Source of the DNA: Pelomyxa schiedti | Lineage: Eukaryota; Evosea; Pelobiontida; Pelomyxidae | Assembly: GCA_020536535.1 (NCBI GenBank) | Contig: JAHLWZ010000861.1 | Coordinates: 1-64,000 of the forward strand | Direction: 5' to 3' | Length of the DNA stretch: 64,000 bases | Shown: positions 12,400 to 24,932 of the stretch, piece after piece | Layout of the letters: every line of letters starts with the position of its first letter | Numbering within the stretch: the first letter of the stretch is position 1 | Notes under the pieces: model-generated | Told to the model about the DNA's origin: nothing | Databases searched by the model: none | What the model saw: the letters and a program-made list of their open reading frames with translations, nothing else | Position numbers and translations under genes: made by a program

Positions 12400-15030
12400 C
12401 TACTTGTGGCAGTGACAGCACAAGGAGCTCTTTTGTTGTGGGATAACCTTGTCAATGTTTTGACTTTGGTTCCAAAACTCTGAACAGGGTGTAACACTGA
12501 AGATAACTTCATTGTGGTCAAGGAACTCACTGAGCTGAGTGTCCAAAGTACAGTTCAGAGATTCTGCTGCAGCAAAGACCGAAACTACAGGAATATGAAT
12601 CCTCTCAGGGGAAAACAGAAGCCTTTGAACTTGTGTAATGAAATCAGAGACTGTCATTTTAGGGGTGACAGGAACTTGCACTACAGGTAGAAGTGCACTG
12701 TCAGAGTGTACTGTTACCATCTTCACAGCCTCAGTAATGGCTGTGGCAGTAAGCTCAACTGGTTTCACTGTTGTCTCTTGCAGGATGTGTGTGGTATCTT
12801 TGCTATTCGAGGAGGTGTCCGCGGCTACTGTTGGTGCAGCATTGACCTCGTTTTCCAGAAGTGGCTTGTTTTGTTCTTTACATGGTGTATCAGTTGTCAA
12901 TGTTGGTGGTTGTTGAGGAACGGTAGGAACACTTCGTTGTGGCTGTGAGTGCAATTGAGGCGTGGGTGGCATCGATAAGGGTGTTTCTGCTTGTGCTTGT
13001 GCTTGTGTCTGCTTCTGTGCTTGCACTTGTGGTTGTGCTTGCTTTTGTGGTTCCAGTTCCGGTTGTGGCTGTGGCTGTGGCTGTGTGCGTGGCTGGGGTT
13101 GGGGCTGTGGCTGGAGCTGTGCCTGTGGTTGGGGCTGGGGGTGTGCCTGTGGTTGGGGTTGGGGTTGTGCTTGCGCTTGTACATCAAGTTGTACTTGCTT
13201 TGTGTCAAGTAGTGCCTGTAGTTTCTGGTTCAATTGCACCTGTTGGCTATGTTCGGATTGCTGTTTGTTCTGTACCTGCTGCTGGTGCTGGTGTGGATGC
13301 TGGCGGCGGCGTTTGTGCGGATGCTGATGCCACTCCCACTTCTGCTGTTGCTGCTGCTGTTCTTGCTGTTGCTGCTGTTGTTGCTGCTGTTGTTGTTGCT
13401 GTTGCAAGTTGAAGTTCTGCTGTGCCATTTGGTCTGGTGTTTGTGGGGGGATTTGTTGCCTTTGCCGCAGAGATTCCATCCACATCTGGGTCTGTCGTTG
13501 CCTTTTCTGCAACTCCTCATCTTGTTCCTGCCGAGTTTTCAAACTAGCTTGGCGTTGTTTTTGCCAGTCTCGAAACCGTTGGTCCTGCTGTTGTTTATGT
13601 TGCAGCTGCAGTTGCTGCAGTAGTTGTAGTTGTTGTAGTTGTTGCTGCTGTTGCTGCAGAACAGGCTGCATCCGTTCTTGTTCCCTGCTGTAACTCCACT
13701 GCCAATTTGGTGTGTTCATGCCTGCATTTAACAGGGTCTGCTGATTGTACTGTTGTTGAGGAGTGTTGATATTTAGCATGGCAGGCTGCTGGCTTGGTAC
13801 AGCTGTGGGTACCCACCCTGTTGGTTGTTGTGCTGGATACCCAGACTGTGTTGGTGCCTTTGGTCTTCTATAAGCATCAGGTGTTTGCTGAAGCTGAGGG
13901 GGCACTGGAGAGTTGAACTGTTGTTGAACCTGAGGCTGGAGCTGCGATTGGGGAGGGGCACCGAGCAGTGATTGCTGTGCGTGAAGCTGGGGCTGTTGTG
14001 ATGCAACTTGTGGTCTGTTTTCTACTACTTGTGGTGGAGATTCCACATGGGGTATTTTTTGCTGCCGTGATGCTGGTGGCGTTTTGGGCTGCATTATTTG
14101 CGGCTGTTGGCTTGGTGTTAGAGGAGGCAGGGTGAGAGGGGGGAGTCCTTGGAGAAGTGGGTTTCGGTGAGTCAGATCAGAAACGCACCCGGTTAGTCCA
14201 CCCTGCTGTGTCCCTTGCGCTGCTGAGGTTTGCGTTTGTTGTTGCTGTTGAGGTAGCTGCATGGGCCCGTGTACCTGCGCACCGGAAAGAACAACAGGGG
14301 TACCTGCTTGTAGATGTTGCTGCTGCTGCTGTTGCTGCACCAATGAATTGTCCTGGTCCGGATACTGCATGTGTTGTTGTAGGGCGGGGGCGGCATCATT
14401 AGCAGCAGCGGTGGCCGCCCGCACTCCAGCTCCCGGCTGCTGCTGCTGCTGCTCGTTTGCTTTTCCATGTGATCCGTCGCCGCCGCCCGGCAGCAGTGGT
14501 GGTGGTGGCGCCTGTGCCACTCCCTCACCCTCGCTCGTTCCCCCCTCGCCCTCTCGTGTCTTGTTGGCCGGCGGGGGCACGGGGTGCGAGGGAGCGCCCT
14601 GCACCCCTGTGCTTGTGCTTGTGCTTGTGCTTGTGCTTGTGCTTGTGCTTGTGCTTGTGCTTGTGCTTGTGCTTGTGCTTGTGCTTGTGCTTGTGCTTGT
14701 GCTTGTGCTTGTGCTTGTGCTTGTGCTTGTGGGTGTTGGTGCGGGGTCGTCGTGCACTAGCCGCAGGGCCGTGGGTGGTTGCGGTGGGTGGTGGTGGTCC
14801 TGGTGGTCGCGATCTTGGGGTGGGGCGGCGCCCTCGTCGACGTAGACGGTGGCAGCGCCCTCTTCGTCGTCGCCGTCGTCGGCGGGGACTAGGATGTACT
14901 CTGTGGGCACTTCGTCTTCAACAAAGATGATTTCCGTGTCAGATGTCTCGGGCTCCCCTCCGTCGTCCATGCTTTTGTTGCTGTTGTTGGCAGGGCGTGT
15001 GCTCCCGCCATCAGCGTCTTCGTCGCCCAT
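12400..15030 (-). CDS. Glutamine-rich protein with (Ser-Thr)n tract, unknown function
   Basis: A single uninterrupted frame of 876 codons, striking in this intron-rich locus. The first 100 residues are acidic ('TEIIFVEDEVPTEYILV'). A run of about twenty Ser-Thr dipeptides follows, encoded by a hexanucleotide repeat. Some 550 residues rich in Gln and Pro come next, then Gln-Pro/Gln-Ala repeats. The last 80 residues are ordinary globular sequence ('MTVSDFITQVQRLLF', 'EFLDHNEVIFSV') with a pattern reminiscent of a beta-grasp (ubiquitin-like) fold. Such composition is common in transcriptional co-regulators, but nothing identifies a role. It lies between the two channel paralogs on the same strand. 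Reality as a gene is likely, given its length and non-repetitive ends. Confidence 0.65.
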   Translation of the reverse strand: MGDEDADGGSTRPANNSNKSMDDGGEPETSDTEIIFVEDEVPTEYILVPADDGDDEEGAATVYVDEGAAPPQDRDHQDHHHPPQPPTALRLVHDDPAPTPTSTSTSTSTSTSTSTSTSTSTSTSTSTSTSTSTSTSTSTSTGVQGAPSHPVPPPANKTREGEGGTSEGEGVAQAPPPPLLPGGGDGSHGKANEQQQQQPGAGVRAATAAANDAAPALQQHMQYPDQDNSLVQQQQQQQHLQAGTPVVLSGAQVHGPMQLPQQQQQTQTSAAQGTQQGGLTGCVSDLTHRNPLLQGLPPLTLPPLTPSQQPQIMQPKTPPASRQQKIPHVESPPQVVENRPQVASQQPQLHAQQSLLGAPPQSQLQPQVQQQFNSPVPPQLQQTPDAYRRPKAPTQSGYPAQQPTGWVPTAVPSQQPAMLNINTPQQQYNQQTLLNAGMNTPNWQWSYSREQERMQPVLQQQQQQLQQLQLLQQLQLQHKQQQDQRFRDWQKQRQASLKTRQEQDEELQKRQRQTQMWMESLRQRQQIPPQTPDQMAQQNFNLQQQQQQQQQQQQQQEQQQQQQKWEWHQHPHKRRRQHPHQHQQQVQNKQQSEHSQQVQLNQKLQALLDTKQVQLDVQAQAQPQPQPQAHPQPQPQAQLQPQPQPQPRTQPQPQPQPELEPQKQAQPQVQAQKQTQAQAQAETPLSMPPTPQLHSQPQRSVPTVPQQPPTLTTDTPCKEQNKPLLENEVNAAPTVAADTSSNSKDTTHILQETTVKPVELTATAITEAVKMVTVHSDSALLPVVQVPVTPKMTVSDFITQVQRLLFSPERIHIPVVSVFAAAESLNCTLDTQLSEFLDHNEVIFSVTPCSEFWNQSQNIDKVIPQQKSSLCCHCHK
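14605..14730. repeat. Hexanucleotide microsatellite (CTTGTG)n inside the Q-rich gene
   Basis: About twenty perfect head-to-tail copies of a 6-bp unit. Read on the minus strand it encodes alternating Ser and Thr. Because the unit is a multiple of three, length changes keep the frame. Copy number may vary between alleles. Confidence 0.9.
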
Positions 15031-15099
15031 GGTTTTTTTTTTTCACCAAAATTTTTATCGGAATGAAATTTTTTTGGTATGATCGAAAAGCTGATGAAC

Positions 15100-18000
15100 T
15101 TAATGCAGTTTGAGACCGTAGTTGCGCAGGGTGACAATAATTGTGCTTGACTTGGCCGCCAGCCCGCCAGACGTGGATTTGTCCAAGTCAGGCTTATGGG
15201 CAACCAAACTTGGCTCTGGGGGTCCTGCCCGGCCATACATGAATATCACAATCACGATGAAAATATGCAGTCCAATCCACAGGGTCGCCATTCCTATGGA
15301 GAATATGTAATCCACTGTGACTGCCTGTAGTATGTATCATTAGTAGTTGAATCGGCGGTACTGTTTATATACTGCGGGATTATAGGGAGGCAAATACCGA
15401 TGCCGGGAGGGAATCGTTAAGTTGGTCAGGATGTGCGAGATCAAGTACACATGATATGCTGTGTCCAATAATGAGGCCAAATGTGACCAGGAACGCGGCC
15501 AGAAGGTACAAGTCCATGTACGTTAGGTACTGCACAAAGCAAGAGTAAGAACTCAAGTTAATTGTGTGTGTTACCTGTGTCTTGCAAACTGTCACACCGG
15601 TGGAGAACCTTTTTGTTGTGTGAGGAACAACTTACAACTTTACAACATACTTGAAGAATACAACAGCGGCGACAATGGCCGCTGAAGCTTCAAATCGGCT
15701 GAAAATGGAGCTTGCCTCCTTCTCAACGAACACAACAAATCCGGCCCTGTTTAGTAATTCAACTCCTGAGTGGGAGAAGTAAAAGGCATACGCAACGATG
15801 CAAAACATTGGTGCAAGGCAATTCCAAATGTAATATGTGGTCTTTCTTTGGGCTGATATCTTGCGATAGGTGAGAAGTTTGCCATTTCAAGGAGGAAGAC
15901 CTGGATGGTGGAAACATAATTTTTGGGATAGAATAGCGTCTTTGGGTGAACATCCCAGTCCTCACAATCACCCTTAGCTGCTGGCCTGACAATTTGACCA
16001 AACTTCTCGACTTTTTCCTTTGGAACAAATTTTGGGGTATATTGGGTTGTTACTTGAGGCCACCTGAGTTTTAAGTTAAATTCCCTCTGGGACTTGGTAA
16101 TGGAAAACACACAGAGTCATTTCAAACTTGTGGGTATCGAGTGGGAATTTGTGAAGTTTTAGTATCTCGCAGAATTCTCCATGTGCTTTCCAGCGATATA
16201 TAACGTATGGATTTTTGTTGTCGGTATTTTTACTTGGTATTTTTTTTTGATCCTCTGTAGCGGTTTCGTATGGAACAATAGTCACGGAGTGGCATATAAC
16301 ACTGAAAGAATCTGGTGAGGATAGATCATGAAAAGAAAGTGGTGGTAGCCAGACATAATCTGGAACCACTTCACTTCGTGTATTGACGTTTGCAGTGATT
16401 GGAAGATCAGTCATTGATTTCCAAGTCATCCTCATAGAGACAGTTGCTTGGAACTATTTTTCTGTTGCCATATACTATGGCAGGAGGTGTGGGCAGATAC
16501 CTTGTTGTAAGATTCATCTACTGCCATCAATTTTACATTCACCTTTTCTGCTCTGATGAAAACCTCGTTTTCTTCCTTAAGTTTTTTTGGAGTCTGTATT
16601 GCTCCCACCATCGCCTTGATGCGGCTGGCATCACCATAAGTTATATATGTGCTGGTACCAAGTTTCAGGCCAGTAAGATCACCAACTTCCATTGTTTTTA
16701 CAGAACGTTCTGTTATCTGTTTCTTTTAGGGAAATAACCTAAGAGACATATTACCTTGTTTGCTCTACAAGTATCAATTACGGACTTGTGAAATTTACTT
16801 TTCTCCAAATCTATGCAGAAGCGCGTCACCTCGACTTCCAATACATATCTTCGAAGCTGTGAAAATAATAGAGTACCCTCATCAAGAGTCAAGTTCAAGG
16901 CTGCTCCCAAATGGGTGCTAATTTGAGTATCAAAACCTTTCCGACTTTCCATGAGTTCGAATTTTTCAAAAGCCTTTTTTTTTAGTTTCAATATATTCAA
17001 CGGGAAAATGAGCACACAATTTTCTGTTTTGAGTGCAACATCTTGACTGCAATATTGTCTTGGGTGGGATCACTTCTGTCAAGCACTTTTACTAAGCCCG
17101 TGGAGTAGCTTTGTAGTTGCGAAACTACTATCTTTTGTTCTTCCACTGTCAAATTCAACGTTCTGCTGATTATTAGGTCACTATGGCGAAATTAAGTAAC
17201 ATTCTCCAAACGACGTTTTACTTCATCACATTGGTTCTGCGTACTAATTTCCAGGTCCTGAGAATACGCTGTTACTTGCCAAATTGCAAACTGCGTCATT
17301 AAGCGCACCATTAACTCTTTAGAGTCAGCTATCTTGATAGCAATATCTTGGTGCACAGGATCACATCTATCAAGCACGCACTCCAACCCACAGGCAGCTC
17401 CAATCCTACCTAAAACGCAATATCTAAGTGCTTCCAGGACAAGTTTGTAAACCCCACCCACCAACCCACCCCAGCCCCGCGCCACTATAGCAGCAGTAGT
17501 AGTAATAACAAGGCCGTACCAGCAGCCACCGCCTTGTCGTTAGCATTGCGGGTATTCGTGCCCACATCACCAGGACTGGCCTCCTCGGATATAACGGTAC
17601 GAGGGTGAGGTGGTTTGATTGATGCAGCAGCAGCAGCGGCAGCAGCAGCAGAGGTAGTACTAGTACTAGTAGTGGTGGTGGAGGTGGTGGTTTTAGTTTG
17701 GGTTTTGGTGGTGGTTGTGGTGGATGCATGTGACCCTGGCATGTCGACGTGCAGGTGGTTGGTGTTTGCACATTCCATTACTGGTTGTTCCTGCGGGTGC
17801 CTAGTGGTGGACTGTACCATTAGATGGTGACGATGATGCTGATGGTGGTGGGGGCGGTGGTGGTGGCGTTGGCGTTGGTCACCGCCAGTGGAACTGCCAC
17901 TGTCACTGACACTGACACTGACACCACCACCAGCAGCAGCAGCAGCAGGATCCCCTGTGGTGGTTGTGGTGGCTGCGGTAGCACCTGTTTGGGGGGCTGT

Positions 18001-18291
18001 GCCGGTTGTTTTAGACGCCACCGCCCGCGTGGCCGGGGACTGCGAGGGGGATTGGGATGCTGACGATGAGGACGATGATGATGACGACGAGGCGACGGTC
18101 GACGATGCAAGAGCAAGAGCAGGAGCAGGAGCGGGCGGAGGGTGCCTCGCCGAGGACGGCGATGACGATGATGGGACTGGCCTGCTGCGGGGCCGTGCTC
18201 GTCTATTGTACTGGCTGCTCCGCCTCATCATCTTGCCCGTGGTCGTTGTCGTGGTCTTTGGTACTGACTCGGAGGAGGAGGACGAATGCAT
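15100..18291 (-). CDS. Pentameric ligand-gated ion channel (Cys-loop-family-like), paralog 2
   Basis: ATG at 18291 opens a Ser/Thr/His-rich extension. A helical region follows in which the motif 'VLDRxDPxxxxIAxK' occurs twice ('GLECVLDRCDPVHQDIAIK' near 17350 and 'LVKVLDRSDPTQDNIAVK' near 17060). Next come 'LTLDEGTLLFSQLRRY' and the extracellular domain: 'VNVKLMAVDESYN', 'VSMRMTW', 'VPDYVWLPPLSF', 'KFPLDTHKFEM'. The membrane part repeats that of paralog 1, with M1 'YYIWNCLAPMFCIVAY', an almost identical M2 exon (15650-15750), M3 and M4 (15240-15315). Both proteins lack the Cys-loop cysteines, as in bacterial channels. An intron of 44 nt follows 'HSKQKI'. The start lies 88 bp from the stop of the upstream synthetase gene on the same strand. 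Ligand unknown; a cation-selective pore is inferred from the Glu ahead of M2. Confidence 0.75.
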
Positions 18292-18379
18292 TGGAGACAG
18301 ACTTCTTTGTTGTCGGCAAAAACGGAACGGTGTTCCGCGAAGTTCAGTTTGGGCGATCAAACAAAGTCAGGGTTTCCTC

Positions 18380-20709
<2,330 letters not shown>

Positions 20710-21040
20710 TCCGGTGTCGTGTCGCTCCTTCGTAGTGCGTACTGATCGAGATTTTCCTGAATGTACGAAAATCTCGATCAGGAAGATTGGCCCAAATGAC
20801 AAGGAGTGCCTCAGGAAGGAACCCACAATGCTGAGAAACTCCAAGCCCCGAGGGGTTCTCACTGAGTGGGTGTGGGTGGTTTCAGAGTGACGATGAAACT
20901 TAAGTTTTTGATTTCATCAGGTTGGTTGTTTCGGTGTACAGCACTTGCCGGACCAAATTTCATTCGGCACTCACCCGAAGGATCTTGTGAGAAATACAAA
21001 CAAAAAAAAAAACCAAACATCGAATCGTGGGGGCAGCAAA
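20710..21040. promoter_or_regulatory. Divergent intergenic region, FARSA / RGS-domain gene
   Basis: 331 bp between two start codons on opposite strands, so it must hold both promoters. No TATA-like box stands out. An A-run lies shortly upstream of the RGS gene ATG. The reading frame upstream of FARSA remains open to 20862, so a longer N-terminus cannot be excluded. Confidence 0.5.
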
Positions 21041-23364
21041 ATGTCGGTGCTGCGGCCAGGCCAACAAGGTAGTACCGCAAACGGTGTCAGTACCACGGTC
21101 CAGTCGCACGTACCGCCAAGATCTACGCTGCCGCCTGTGCCCCCGCCATCGGCCGCCGCGATCGCAATTCCGCCGCCGCCTTTAGATCCCGTTGTAATGA
21201 GAGGAACACCCACCAGCGGAATTGTGGGAGGCGGCGGCGAGTTGACGCGAGTCGCGTCGCAGCCGGAATTTCCACTCGGGCAAGTGCGGAGCAGCACGAC
21301 CGACAGCATCAATGACATGCCCGATAAAGGCAAGCTGGTGAGGTCGCGTAGCGTGAGCACCAGCGTGCGCATACCAAAGCCGGACCAGCCGAACCAAGGC
21401 AGAGGCCCGCCGTTGCCAAACATACCTTCCTCGCTGCTGAGGAAAACGGGGCTGAGCTTTCTATCGCACGGGCACACGCAACTGCCTGCCGAGCCCGCGA
21501 CTCCTCGGCCAATCGCGGTTTCTATGCAATCATCACCTCCTTCGCCTGGGAGCGAGAAACATTTTGCATTTCCGTGGAAGAAACACCGCAACGCGCTTCC
21601 TTCTTCAACTCCCTTGATGTCGGCTGGATCCGATGGGAGTGGCAGCGAGCTTGTGGGAGACAGTGCGGACGATAGCTCGTCATCAGATAGTGATGACAGC
21701 GAGAGTACTGGTCTTACAGAAGACCCCGGTGATGGTACTCCTGACGTAGATGGAACAAAGAAAAAGAAAATACACAAAGCCTCCAGCATGTTTTCTTTGA
21801 TGGCGCATCTGAAGCACAACAGTGGCAGTTCCAGTTCACCTGTACTTGCCGTAAGAAAGGACTCCGATTGTGACTCCCTCACCCCTGTGGTTCCATCTCC
21901 AACAACAACACACCCACGCCATTTAAAGCCATCCACCCCACTTCCACCAACACCAAAGCGTTCAAATTCCCCCGTTCCTGAAAATGGCACCCAACCTGAT
22001 CAACCTGCATCTGAAAACTGTGCGTAATGCGACTCGTTGTTTGTGTTTTTGTAATCTAATACTCAACAGTTCACCACCACCACAAAAAAGCGAGTGACAG
22101 CTTTAGAACCTTAAGGGGAACCCACAACATGCCCCTACCACCACTTCCTCCACAGCGTTCATCTTCTCCACCCCCACTCCCATCAGCCCGACATGCTCCT
22201 CCGGAGCATCCTCTTCCAACACCACCATCTAACAAGGAAACTGCCGCACAACACTCGCATGTTCCGCCAGCACAACCCCCACCTCCACCACCGAAATCGA
22301 AAAATCAATCCATAGATCAAGACCAATCATCCACCGACGAATCTTCTCCTATGACACCACCAACTACTCCACCTCTGGACGAAGCTTCAACATCTCCAAC
22401 TCCCAAACATAAACCAGGCCTCCTTCGCCGATTAAGTCACAGTTCTCTCAAGAAAGGCAAAAAAAAGCAAGGAAACAAGCCGGTATTTCTCCCTTACTGC
22501 ACTTTCTGTCAGAAAATAAAGTTCATAGGCCGCGGATTCCCTCGACGCACTGGAGAATAGCAACATCGTTGTGGACATCTTTCACAAAGCGATTGTCGAA
22601 GTAACCTACCTATTGGAGACAGACCAAATTCCTAAATGGCAAAACCGGCAACGTGTAAATAAAAACCTAGGTTACTAGCTTCCAAGTGCTCATTGCATTC
22701 AACTGGTTTAGATGTACCCACCAGTATAACGCTACAAGCAATATTTGAAAATCCCCCATGGCTACTCTCTTTCAAGGAGTTTGTGGACAACGAATTTGCT
22801 GCAGAGAGTATGCTCACCCTCCCAAACTTTATGTATCAACTTTTTGTTGCAGACTTGAGCTTTGTTCGTGAGGTTAACACTCTACAACTTTCTGTCAAGA
22901 AACTAGATGAAGTATGACTTGCTGTAGTTACTTCTTATCTAATTATATTTAGTTTCAAATAGATCACGAGCTAAAGCGGATATGCAAAAAATATATCAAC
23001 GAAGAATCTCAGATGGTTCCTTCTCCACAAACTTCCGCTCTTCTGACACACCGAAAACATGCAGGAAGTTAACATTTCCTCTGATGTTCGCATGGATATC
23101 AAGCAAACTATCTATGGCACTAGCGAACCCTCCACGCCAGATAGTGGGACACCCGACATTCCACCTCCGGCACTCCCCACAACCACCGCAATATCGTCAA
23201 CGGCATCCTCCACAGCCACAGCCTCACTGATTGACATACCGCCCCCTACACTCACCCTCCAAATCCCGCCACCAGACATCACAGATGCCGAATTCATCGA
23301 AATTTGCTCCGCCGACATTCCACCGCCTCCACTCCCAGCCTCATCAAGTGGCTCACTACTATGA
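21041..23364 (+). CDS. RGS-domain protein with proline-rich flanks
   Basis: ATG at 21041 opens a long Pro/Ser-rich region with an acidic serine patch near 21660-21720 and a basic patch ('LKKGKKKQ') at the end of the second exon. The C-terminal third holds an RGS domain: 'LQAIFENPPWLLSFKEFVDNEFAAE|NLSFVREV', 'HELKRICKKYI', then 'EVNISSDVRMDIKQTIYG'. These are the signature helices (EFxxEN and the V-N-I/L stretch) that accelerate GTP hydrolysis by G-alpha subunits. The last RGS helices (F..AQ...LM) seem missing. Instead a tail follows with four 'DIPPP'-like repeats (23155-23330). Introns found: 45 nt between 'GNKP' and 'AADSL', 26 nt at 22653-22678, 45 nt inside 'AEN' and about 49 nt before 'EVNIS'. 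The junction before 'HELKR' does not keep frame by simple splicing. Confidence 0.75.
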
Positions 23365-23817
23365 ACACACCCCACCAGTCACACATCACGCAGCCGCACC
23401 TTCATGCACCTTCGTCTTCATCCACGTATGTTTATTTAGTGTCTGTACAAAACTGTTTCTCTAACTTATGCCCCTAATGAAAACAATTTTTGGAAGTTCC
23501 ATTGGAACGGCACATAAGTAAGAGTCATCAGAACAACACTCAGCGAGGACTAAAGTGGTCTAAAAACAGACCTCAGTGTACCTGTTGTCGCAAAAAACCG
23601 AAAAGTGTGTCAGTTTGAGGTCTATGTGGACCAAACAATGTTGGTGCATAGGGACGTGACACTGGAATCACTAACCGGAGCACTTCTCTTGCTGTAGACT
23701 TGCCCTTGAGAAAAAAAGAAGGAAGATATGTTTCTTTTAGTGGTGGTTCTCGATAGTCCTACAATACAACAGACAGTTAAGAGAAGAGGCCTGAAAACTG
23801 CAAATCTTTCCCACCGG
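23365..23817. other. Convergent spacer, RGS gene / PIG-P gene
   Basis: About 450 bp between two converging stops. It contains short open frames only. I see no gene or RNA signature; it should hold both polyadenylation regions. Confidence 0.5.
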
Positions 23818-24489
23818 TCAGTTCTTGTTGTGATACAGAATCCTGCAAGCCTCTGTGAGGGGAACATCCTCCAAAGCAGGAACGGGATCATCGACATTGG
23901 AGGGATCAACTACGGCGAGGGTGCTTGCGGAATTTGGCGAGTGTGACTCATTGCGGTGCTCATCTTTATGTGGGATGTATCAGGGGGATGTGAGGATGTA
24001 GGAAGAAGAAACCGGTGTAAGTTCTCCACGAGTGCATGGGTTCCACGTGGCTGAGAACAATGCCGTGGTAATATATAAGAATGAAGAAAAAGGAAACACA
24101 GAGCCAGCTAGGTACAGCTAAGGCCCAGTACCTGTTGATAGTACTTCAGAAAAATAAAAACAAGAAACAAACAGTGTGCATACTTATCCGGAAGCAGTTG
24201 CTTAGCAATTGACTCCAAATGCAGGGCTCTCCAGGCCGCATCAGGCACATAAGCAAGCACCAGGTAGCAAACTAAATGATGGGTTCGGGCGTAAGTTAAT
24301 TCCACAACAACACACTAAAACGAGGAGCCCCCGCCCCCCAGTGTTTGTACTGATATTCATTTGGATTCACAAGGTCAAAACAAACACACCGAGTGCAACC
24401 GACGTTGTTATCCACGCCACGAACCCATAAGTCTCAATGTACACTCCCCCTGCTGTCTTGGCCTTGCCCACGGTGATACTACCGTCCAT
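23818..24489 (-). CDS. PIGP: PIG-P: GPI N-acetylglucosaminyltransferase subunit P
   Basis: PIG-P is a small two-helix membrane subunit of the enzyme that makes GlcNAc-PI, the first step of GPI-anchor synthesis on the ER. Exon 1 starts at 24489 and ends within the first membrane helix ('YIETYGFVAWITTSVAL'). Exon 2 continues 'VCYLVLAYVPDAAW'. Exon 3 has the hallmark 'DKYWALAVPSWLCVSFFFILIYYHG', the second helix. The last exon has the family end motif 'PALEDVPLTEACRILYH', corresponding to the PIxDxPIxxVxxxLY consensus. Three introns keep frame (G|GTGTGT, AA|GTATGC, and one before the acidic tail whose exact ends are unclear). Divergent from the importin gene, 294 bp apart. Confidence 0.85.
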
Positions 24490-24782
24490 CTACTGCCCTT
24501 TCTTCTACGAACCGCTGTTACTCCCACCCCCGTTGCGGAACAAAAGCCACACGTGGCAGAATAAAAAAAACACCAGACCGCCGATCCTGAGCTACGATAA
24601 CAGAAATGACAGCGTCTGTTGATAATTTTCCGCAAGGTTGTTTGTTGCGAAACAGTCTGTGTCTGCTCAGAGATTACAGCTACGGTGTCGAGTTGGGCCA
24701 ACGAACGCCACACCACTCATTTGGGGTGTCATTGTTTTCCTGGCCCAGATTGAAGCATTATCACTCACGACGAATCGATTAC

Positions 24783-24896
24783 ATGACGGACGTAGCAGAG
24801 GTGGCACGGGTTCTCGGTGTTCTGTACGCGCCCGATACAGAGGCCAACACCAACAACAATACCGACCTAAGGCAGGCACCACTCCCCTGCTTTTGT

Positions 24897-24932
<36 letters not shown>

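Noticed and set aside
11894-12421. Minus-strand open frame between channel paralog 1 and the Q-rich gene
   Set aside because: Composition reflects base bias (His/Thr runs), it overlaps both neighbours and shows no conserved pattern.
13230-14930. Long plus-strand and alternate-frame open frames over the Q-rich gene
   Set aside because: They are shadows of CAG/CTG- and GTGCTT-rich coding sequence (poly-Leu/Cys/Val runs).
23622-23909. Minus-strand open frame of 95 codons as its own gene
   Set aside because: Its upstream part overlaps, in another frame, the last exon of PIG-P, whose PALEDVPLTEACRILYH end is a family match.
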